From contig JAGHBG010000106.1 of NCBI GenBank assembly GCA_021161105.1, positions 1 to 11,350 on the forward strand: a stretch of DNA of 11,350 nucleotides, read 5' to 3'. The position numbers were made by a program, and so were the translations under genes. Below the pieces are notes generated by a model that had not been told where the DNA came from, searched no databases, and worked only from the letters and a program-made list of their open reading frames with translations. Source of the DNA: Thermotogaceae bacterium (lineage in GTDB: Bacteria; Thermotogota; Thermotogae; Thermotogales; Thermotogaceae). Below are positions 6,858 to 11,350 of this stretch, in pieces (the first letter of the stretch is position 1; every line of letters starts with the position of its first letter).

Positions 6858-7924
6858 GACTTCTCACCTTCCCGTTTTAACCTTGAAAACCATTTGTAAA
6901 GATTCTCCCAAGTTAGTTCTTCTCTTCCCATTATTCCTCTTTGCCAGAAGATCATGACAAGAATGAACAAGACGGATATAACCAGGATTCTCATACCTGG
7001 TATTCCGGGAACCTGGATCCCGAAGAATGTAAACGGTTGTTCTAAATTTCTGAGCCATTCAAAGAGTATTGCAAAGATAGCAGCACCTATTAAAGAACCT
7101 GATATGCTTCCAAGACCACCCAGAACGATCATTATCAATATGTAAAAGGTGAACATCGGTCCCATTGTTGTAATTCTTGGATCGATCGTTGTAAGCCAGT
7201 GGGCATATAATGATCCAGAAACTCCGGCAAAGAATGCACCAACGACAAAAGCAAGAAGCTGATGTTTAAACACATTAATTCCCATAGATCTTGCTGCTAT
7301 TTCATCTTCCCTTATAGCTTTTAAAGCCCTTCCGTAAGAGCTGTATACCAGACTTGATATGAAGACTACAGTGAACAAAAGCCATCCATATACCCACCAT
7401 ATATTAGAATATTCTTGCAAAGCCTTAAGGCCCAGAGGTCCATTTGTTATAGTAAGAGCGTTATTTGCCCAGATCCTTACAACCTCTGCAAATCCCAATG
7501 AGGCTATAGCGAGATAGTCACCGCGGAGTTTCAAAACAGGCCAGCCTATTAAGAAGGCAAAGAGTGCAGCCATAACTCCTCCCGCTATGGTTGCAGTGAA
7601 AAAATCTGCGTGAATTTTTTCAATCCACGGTTGGATACCAAAAAGGAATGACATTGCTTTCTGTTCCGGAGTAAGAGTAAGAAGTGCAGCGGTGTATGCT
7701 CCAATAAGGATGAATCCTGCGTGTCCCAAAGAAAATACTCCTGTTATGCCGTTTATAAGATTCAGGCTTACAGCCATGATTCCATAAATAGCTATAAGCC
7801 TTAGTACTCTTAATTTGTAGTCATCGAAGGTTCTATTAGCTATCCATAGAAGAAATCCCATGATCAGTATGAAAATAATGGTAAGCCATACTTTTGTTGA
7901 TGTTTTTAGCTTCTTCTCCATCAT
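6854..7924 (-). CDS. livM: Branched-chain amino acid ABC transporter, permease LivM
   Basis: A 356-residue integral inner-membrane permease that pairs with LivH to form the translocation path. It is largely hydrophobic, with about eight to ten membrane segments starting near residue 13. Family signatures are clear: 'AVSLNLINGITGVFSLGHAG' (51-70), 'LKLRGDYLAIASLGFAEVVR' (131-150), the cytoplasmic coupling stretch 'GRALKAIREDEIAARSMGIN' (198-217) that contacts the ATPases, and 'VLGGLGSISGSLIGA' (267-281). The C-terminus is short and basic. The start is the first of two adjacent ATG codons, 4 bases after the livH stop, with AAGGTG upstream, partly within the livH end. Its stop overlaps the livG start. 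Confidence 0.95.
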   Translation of the reverse strand: MMEKKLKTSTKVWLTIIFILIMGFLLWIANRTFDDYKLRVLRLIAIYGIMAVSLNLINGITGVFSLGHAGFILIGAYTAALLTLTPEQKAMSFLFGIQPWIEKIHADFFTATIAGGVMAALFAFLIGWPVLKLRGDYLAIASLGFAEVVRIWANNALTITNGPLGLKALQEYSNIWWVYGWLLFTVVFISSLVYSSYGRALKAIREDEIAARSMGINVFKHQLLAFVVGAFFAGVSGSLYAHWLTTIDPRITTMGPMFTFYILIMIVLGGLGSISGSLIGAAIFAILFEWLRNLEQPFTFFGIQVPGIPGMRILVISVLFILVMIFWQRGIMGREELTWENLYKWFSRLKREGEKS

Positions 7925-7928
7925 GCTC

Positions 7929-8843
7929 TCACACCTTCTCTATAGCTTTTTTGCCTAATATTCCAGATGGCTTTATAAGAAGAATTGCGATTAGTATTAT
8001 GAAAGAAAACGCATCTCTATAGCCCGATAAATCAGGAAAGTATGAAACAGCGAATATTTCTACAGCACCAAGGACAAGTCCTCCTACTATAGCTCCTGGT
8101 ATAGAACCTATTCCGCCAACAACTGCTGCAATAAATGCTTTTAAACCAGGCATGAATCCCATGTACGGAAAGACGTTGGGATATCTCATTGCCCACATTA
8201 TTCCACTTGCTGCAGCCAGTGCTGAACCAAGTGCGAAAGTAAAACCAATAACCATATCAACATTTATTCCCATCAGGGAAGTTGTTGGAATATCCATTGA
8301 TATGGCTCTCATGGCCATTCCAATTTTAGTTCTATAAACAATCCAGAAAAGAACTGCAAATATTGCTGCTGTTAGAATTATGACCAGGAATGTTAGTAGG
8401 GGAATCTTTGCTCCCCCAACGGTAAGAACTTTGTTTAATATGCTTCTGTCTTTGAAAACGGAAAGGAATGATTTAGGAACCGCACCAAAAACAACGACTG
8501 CAAAGCTTTCTAAAAAGAATGACATGGCTATTGCAGTTATGAGAGCAGATATCCTTGGCGCATTTCTTAAAGGCTTATACGCTATTCTGTCAATCAAAAA
8601 TCCCAGCCCCGCTGCTCCAAGTACTGCTACAATGGCTGCGGGAATAGAGCTTAGTGATAGAATAGTTGCGGCGTAAAATGCAAAATAAACTCCCATCATC
8701 ATGATATCACCGTGAGCAAAGTTGATGAGCCTCAAAATTCCGTATACCATGGTGTATCCAACTGCGATCAATGCGTAAAGACCGCCAAGCATGATTGCGT
8801 TGAACAGGTTCTGTAGAAAAAAACTTCCAGAACTGATTCCCAT
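7929..8843 (-). CDS. livH: Branched-chain amino acid ABC transporter, permease LivH
   Basis: A 304-residue integral inner-membrane permease, normal length, first gene of the operon. The family signature 'VGYTMVYGILRLINFAHGDI' (28-47) is intact. Further hallmarks are the cytoplasmic coupling stretch 'IGMAMRAISMDIPTTSLMGI' (174-193) and 'AVVGGIGSIPGAIVGG' (240-255). About eight hydrophobic segments are visible, and the protein ends in a basic tail. The ATG at 8843 follows GGGGGGTGA by 6 bases, and the operon promoter is about 70 bases upstream. With LivM it forms the heteromeric channel driven by LivG/LivF. Confidence 0.95.
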   Translation of the reverse strand: MGISSGSFFLQNLFNAIMLGGLYALIAVGYTMVYGILRLINFAHGDIMMMGVYFAFYAATILSLSSIPAAIVAVLGAAGLGFLIDRIAYKPLRNAPRISALITAIAMSFFLESFAVVVFGAVPKSFLSVFKDRSILNKVLTVGGAKIPLLTFLVIILTAAIFAVLFWIVYRTKIGMAMRAISMDIPTTSLMGINVDMVIGFTFALGSALAAASGIMWAMRYPNVFPYMGFMPGLKAFIAAVVGGIGSIPGAIVGGLVLGAVEIFAVSYFPDLSGYRDAFSFIILIAILLIKPSGILGKKAIEKV

Positions 8844-8911
8844 CTACTGTCACCCCCCAGAAAGCTACAATTACTACCTTTTAAAGGATATAAGAATTGC
8901 GATAGTTAAAT

Positions 8912-8939
8912 TATAATACACATTTTGTAAAAATCAAAA
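8912..8939 (-). promoter_or_regulatory. Promoter of the liv operon
   Basis: Read on the minus strand, TTGATT (8939-8934) and a perfect TATAAT (8917-8912) are separated by 16 bases; TTTGAT, one base further out, gives 17. A start near 8905 leaves a leader of about 60 bases before livH. In the leader I see only a weak CCTTT/AAAGG pairing near 8878-8888. I recognise no riboswitch, T-box or attenuator. It is the only clear promoter found for the six-gene operon. Confidence 0.75.
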
Positions 8940-8970
8940 AATTTTTTGTGAACCGAAGATTAAGCCGAGA

Positions 8971-8996
8971 ATTTGCTGAAAAAATTTGCTGAAAAA
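8971..8996. repeat. 13-base tandem duplication
   Basis: The unit ATTTGCTGAAAAA occurs twice back to back (8971-8983 and 8984-8996) without mismatch, next to the liv promoter. It is probably a slippage duplication. A role as paired regulator sites upstream of the -35 box is possible but unsupported. Confidence 0.8.
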
Positions 8997-9141
8997 ATAT
9001 GTATGCCCTCATAAACTATTTTTTTGTGGAAACTGTGTGTATGTAGGTTTGGCCACAGCGTTTTGTAAGACTTTTTCTATAAGAGAATATCTGAGATAGA
9101 CAGAAGGCATGGATATGCTATTAAGAAATGTTATCATCTAT

Positions 9142-9165
9142 GAATTTATCGAAGAATTTATCGAA
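9142..9165. repeat. 12-base tandem duplication
   Basis: GAATTTATCGAA occurs twice in direct succession (9142-9153 and 9154-9165) with no mismatch. Being 12 bases, it keeps the plus-strand reading frame and doubles EFIE. Confidence 0.8.
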
Positions 9166-9191
9166 TGCATAGTGCCTCTTTGACGAGCCAG

Positions 9192-9214
9192 ATAAAGTAT
9201 TAAAAAAACTTTAT
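9192..9214. repeat. Short inverted repeat
   Basis: ATAAAGT (9192-9198) and ACTTTAT (9208-9214) are perfect 7-base arms around a 9-base A-rich loop. No T-tract follows on either side, so it is not a clear terminator. Confidence 0.45.
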
Positions 9215-9260
9215 GACAGATGAAGTGGATATAAAAGTGCACGATCAACAATAAAAGTTT

Positions 9261-9317
9261 GACGACAATTTATTTTTATAAACCTTATTGCTCAGCACAA
9301 GATTGTCGACCTTTTTT
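9261..9317 (+). terminator. Terminator-like hairpin on the plus strand, with no intact gene before it
   Basis: Arms GACGACAAT (9261-9269) and ATTGTCGAC (9302-9310) pair at 8 of 9 positions around a 32-base loop that itself contains TTTAT/ATAAA. The arms are followed by C and six T (9312-9317). The T-tract is on the plus-strand side, whereas both flanking genes are on the minus strand. The loop is long and the stem is weak, so this may be chance. Confidence 0.35.
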
Positions 9318-9349
9318 GTTTGTTATGTGAATGTGAAGAATAAAAAAAA

Positions 9350-11059
9350 TTACACCTCATATAACATTTCAATTTCTTTATCATTGCTTCCTCTGTCTTT
9401 TTCGCTTAGCACCCATGCCGGGAATGGGAAACTGATTTTTATAGGAATTCTTAGAAAGGGTTGATCAACTATCATTTCCCCTTTTCCAAGAGTAGCAGCC
9501 TTCCTTTTTTGTTCGGGAAGAAGGTGCCCGTATTCACTTTTTTGAAGTTCAACCCATTTCTGTCTTCCAACTATCGTGGTTGAAGCCTGAGTTACAACCC
9601 TGTAATCAACTTCTGATGCTGTTTGTTCTGCACCCATGAGTATTATTCCAAATGATCTTCCTCTTTCTGAAACATCTCTGAATATCGAGGCTATTTCACT
9701 CTTTTCTGATCTTGGCGAATATTTGTTGAGTTCATCTATCAATATAAAGACAGGTATATCTATAAAGCTGGCATTTTTTTCTTTCGCTTTTATAATGTCC
9801 TTAAGTATAGCTCCAACAACTACAGCCTGCATTTTAGTTCTGAGTCTTGATATATCAACAACAGTTATCCTTCCTTTTTCTTTCCAATTTATTTTATTGT
9901 TGCTGTTATCATCTCTGTGCCACAGAAGTTCAAGGCCGCTCTTTGAAGCAAGTTGTATCCTTCTTTGAAGGAGCTTTACAGTTGATTTGTGGATGCCTTC
10001 ACTTTGAAGTCTTTCATTTAACTTTGATTCTTTACTGGCAATCAATTGAACAAGATCATTACTGTCCTTAGGCACTTCTTTATCGCTTTTCCAATTTTTC
10101 CTTTCCAGTCTTTCTAAGATAAATTCTTCAACTGTTACCACAGCTAACATTAAATTACTGTTTCTCGATAATTCATCAGGATCAAAAATTAATTCGAAAA
10201 GATCATTTTCAAAAAATTCTTTTGTGTTCCACCAGTATGTTTTTGCAGAGCTTCTTAGAGAATTTGGTTTGGTGGATATGGTGTTTTCCCTAACGGCATA
10301 AAATTCTATATTTTCGAAGGGTTTTGGATCTATACCTAAAGCTTTATACATCTCAAGCCATCTTTTTCCTTGAGCTGTTTTCAATGAATTTTTCCATTTT
10401 CTGCTCACTTCATCCAGGAACATCAAGCTTTGCCCCTTAACATTAAATACGATGAAAATAGGATCGACTTTTCCTTTTAATGTATCTATAAGCGATCTCA
10501 TAAGGAATGTCATGTAGGAAGTTTTTGAAGCAACTCCTGACTGCCCAGAGATGTTTATGTGTGCTCCATTTTCTCCCAGGATGTAATCAAGGTCTATGTA
10601 AGCAGGGTATCCATTGTCCAATATACCTACGGGCAGAGCCCTCTCTTTTTCCATAATTTCGTCGAATGATAATCCTGTAGCAATTTCTTCATCTTCTGCT
10701 AAATAGACGGCACTTCCAGGAATGGGAGGAACATCAGGTGGGTTGAACTTATTCTTTTCCGAAATTACTCTTGTTGTTATAGCCTTGGCTGTGAATGTTC
10801 TTAATGCCATTTTTGCTTTTTTCTCTATGACCAGTCTTTCTTCGAATCCAGGCATTTGATATCCATCCCAGCTGGATGTAACTTCTGTTATAACTCCATA
10901 TATCACGATTTTGCCTTGATTTTTGTATTCAAATGGGACTTTAACTATCTCTCCTATTCTTGGAACATAATCTGGAAGTTTTCCCAATTTGCTGTTCATT
11001 CTTATATAAAATTCGTAGGGAGAAGTTCTTTCACTTCCAGTTACATATCCTATTATCAT
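9350..11059 (-). CDS. HerA/FtsK-superfamily ATPase (HerA-like, DUF87-type)
   Basis: A 569-residue predicted DNA-translocase-type ATPase. The N-terminus (about 1-60) is beta-rich, like the barrel domain of HerA. A P-loop-like motif GQSGVASKTS lies at 172-181. Walker B is VFILIDE (437-443, D442/E443). It is followed by 'RDVSERGRSFGIILMGAEQT' (461-480), the HerA-like stretch with arginines and a sensor glutamine (Q479), and 'SEVDYRVVTQASTTIVGR'. The region between the Walker motifs is about 260 residues and mostly helical, charged and unrecognised. The ATG at 11059 is chosen because GGAGG lies 8 bases upstream; a GTG at 11068 overlaps that site. HerA normally acts with the NurA nuclease in end resection, but no nuclease is seen here. 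The P-loop has an extra residue and serine before the lysine. The superfamily is clear; the biological role is not known. Confidence 0.78.
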   Translation of the reverse strand: MIIGYVTGSERTSPYEFYIRMNSKLGKLPDYVPRIGEIVKVPFEYKNQGKIVIYGVITEVTSSWDGYQMPGFEERLVIEKKAKMALRTFTAKAITTRVISEKNKFNPPDVPPIPGSAVYLAEDEEIATGLSFDEIMEKERALPVGILDNGYPAYIDLDYILGENGAHINISGQSGVASKTSYMTFLMRSLIDTLKGKVDPIFIVFNVKGQSLMFLDEVSRKWKNSLKTAQGKRWLEMYKALGIDPKPFENIEFYAVRENTISTKPNSLRSSAKTYWWNTKEFFENDLFELIFDPDELSRNSNLMLAVVTVEEFILERLERKNWKSDKEVPKDSNDLVQLIASKESKLNERLQSEGIHKSTVKLLQRRIQLASKSGLELLWHRDDNSNNKINWKEKGRITVVDISRLRTKMQAVVVGAILKDIIKAKEKNASFIDIPVFILIDELNKYSPRSEKSEIASIFRDVSERGRSFGIILMGAEQTASEVDYRVVTQASTTIVGRQKWVELQKSEYGHLLPEQKRKAATLGKGEMIVDQPFLRIPIKISFPFPAWVLSEKDRGSNDKEIEMLYEV

Positions 11060-11078
11060 GTGAGCCACCTCCCTAAAA

Positions 11079-11107
11079 GAAAAAAGGGTGGCTTCTTACC
11101 ACCCTTT
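11079..11107 (-). terminator. Intrinsic terminator between tRNA-Gln and the ATPase gene
   Basis: On the minus strand AAAGGGTGG (11107-11099) and CCACCCTTT (11091-11083) form a perfect 9-base-pair stem with a 7-base loop, followed by TTTCTTTT. It begins a few bases after the tRNA CCA end, so it terminates the tRNA transcript. It lies about 20 bases before the ATPase ATG, so it also sits in that gene's leader. Confidence 0.88.
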
Positions 11108-11108
11108 C

Positions 11109-11183
11109 TGGCTGGGAGGGGAGGACTCGAACCTCCACCGGCGGATCCAGAGTCCGCTGTCCTGCCAATTAGACGACCTCCCA
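11109..11183 (-). tRNA. tRNA-Gln (anticodon CUG), CCA encoded
   Basis: The minus strand folds as a full cloverleaf of 75 bases including the encoded CCA. The acceptor stem is TGGGAGG/CCTCCCA with discriminator G. The anticodon stem GCGGA/TCCGC closes the loop CTCTGGA, giving anticodon CUG, which reads the glutamine codon CAG. The T arm is GGAGG-TTCGAGT-CCTCC and the D arm contains TTGGCA. The U1-A72 end and G73 agree with glutamine identity. A promoter lies just upstream and a terminator just downstream. No stem is damaged. Confidence 0.96.
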
Positions 11184-11196
11184 ACGGTGCTTTTGT

Positions 11197-11225
11197 ATTA
11201 TATAAAAACATTTTTGACTTATCAA
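11197..11225 (-). promoter_or_regulatory. Promoter of tRNA-Gln
   Basis: On the minus strand TTGATA (11225-11220) and a perfect TATAAT (11202-11197) have a 17-base spacer. The expected start near 11190 lies about 7 bases before the mature tRNA 5' end at 11183, a normal short leader. Read-through from here is also the most obvious source of transcript for the ATPase gene. Confidence 0.85.
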
Positions 11226-11350
11226 GTGTTAATATTCGGATAGTGTAGATAGGTCCAGAGATAGTACCCAATTTAGGATAAGGGAAAGAGCCAAAGAAGT
11301 GGACAACATAAAAGATACGAGATATAAAAGCTACAATGGGGTTAAGCATA
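11226..11350. other. Right-edge sequence upstream of the tRNA promoter, no feature recognised
   Basis: These 125 bases hold no recognised gene. One plus-strand frame is open from about 11233 to the window end, and an ATG at 11335 sits at the edge, but neither has a convincing ribosome-binding site or a recognisable product. It may belong to a gene beyond the window. Confidence 0.4.

Larger units (their letters stand above)
8940..9349. other. Gene-poor, A+T-rich region upstream of liv; possible decayed plus-strand gene
   Basis: I find no convincing intact gene here. A plus-strand frame is open from 8980 to 9180 apart from one TAG at 9097. A short piece of it (ATG 9109 or 9115 to TGA 9181) encodes 22-24 residues including EFIEEFIE. 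In the next frame, 9179-9220 reads FDEPDKVLKKLYDR, so a frameshift could join the two. A plus-strand terminator-like hairpin follows at 9261-9317. This would fit a decayed small plus-strand gene, but the pieces are short, cysteine-containing in places, and unlike any family I know. The alternative is plain intergenic DNA shaped by small duplications. Confidence 0.25.

Noticed and set aside
8844..8911. Riboswitch or T-box leader controlling the liv operon
   Set aside because: The leader is only about 60 bases, lacks a specifier loop, an antiterminator and a terminator hairpin; only a weak 5-base pairing is present.
8971..9165. CRISPR-like array suggested by repeated short units
   Set aside because: Only two different 2-copy tandem duplications with no spacers and no cas genes.
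11060..11068. GTG start for the ATPase, three residues longer
   Set aside because: The GTG overlaps the Shine-Dalgarno region itself; the ATG at 11059 has correct spacing from GGAGG.
10856..11248. A 130-residue plus-strand open frame opposite the ATPase start and the tRNA
   Set aside because: It is the antisense of a real gene plus a tRNA, with no start signal and no family resemblance.
11056..11349. A 97-residue minus-strand open frame running through the tRNA and terminator
   Set aside because: It reads across an intact tRNA gene, its promoter and its terminator, has Gly/Pro/Arg-rich low-complexity sequence and no ribosome-binding site in view.
11233..11350. Plus-strand frame open to the right edge, basic and charged
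   Set aside because: About 39 codons with no start signal, no known motif, and chance openness is likely; it cannot be called a gene from this window.

Overview
This window is a stretch of A+T-rich bacterial chromosome. The proteins most resemble those of Thermotogota, the Thermotoga/Pseudothermotoga/Kosmotoga relatives. This placement is from recalled resemblance of DnaN, the YbaB protein, LivJ and the CBS-ACT protein to Thermotoga proteins, so the genus is left open. There are no insertion sequences, CRISPR arrays or phage genes.

Left part (1-3395, plus strand). The window opens in what looks like the last 64 codons of dnaX (clamp loader gamma/tau). Its stop overlaps the TTG start of a YbaB/EbfC nucleoid-protein gene, and gap (glyceraldehyde-3-phosphate dehydrogenase) follows after 15 bases. 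A strong intrinsic terminator closes this unit. Then come dnaN (sliding clamp), probably with its own promoter, and a small ferritin-like di-iron protein. A terminator that works in both directions ends this half.

Middle (3400-8940, minus strand). This is a complete LIV-type branched-chain amino acid ABC transporter operon, read right to left: livH, livM, livG, livF, a CBS-CBS-ACT regulatory protein and livJ. One clear sigma-70-type promoter lies upstream of livH. Spacing is very tight, with an ATGA overlap between livM and livG and an 8-base overlap between livG and livF. LivJ captures the amino acid outside the membrane, LivH/LivM form the channel and LivG/LivF hydrolyse ATP. The CBS-ACT protein may sense amino acid and adenylate levels.

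Right part (8940-11350). A gene-poor gap of about 500 bases holds two short tandem duplications, a broken plus-strand reading frame and a plus-strand terminator-like hairpin. It is followed on the minus strand by a HerA/FtsK-type ATPase with an unusual P-loop. Upstream of that gene is tRNA-Gln(CUG), with a textbook promoter and an intrinsic terminator placed between the tRNA and the ATPase start. I see no clearly new multi-gene system. The best leads are the CBS-ACT protein inside the liv operon, the divergent P-loop ATPase with its tRNA-terminator leader, and the replication genes flanking gap.
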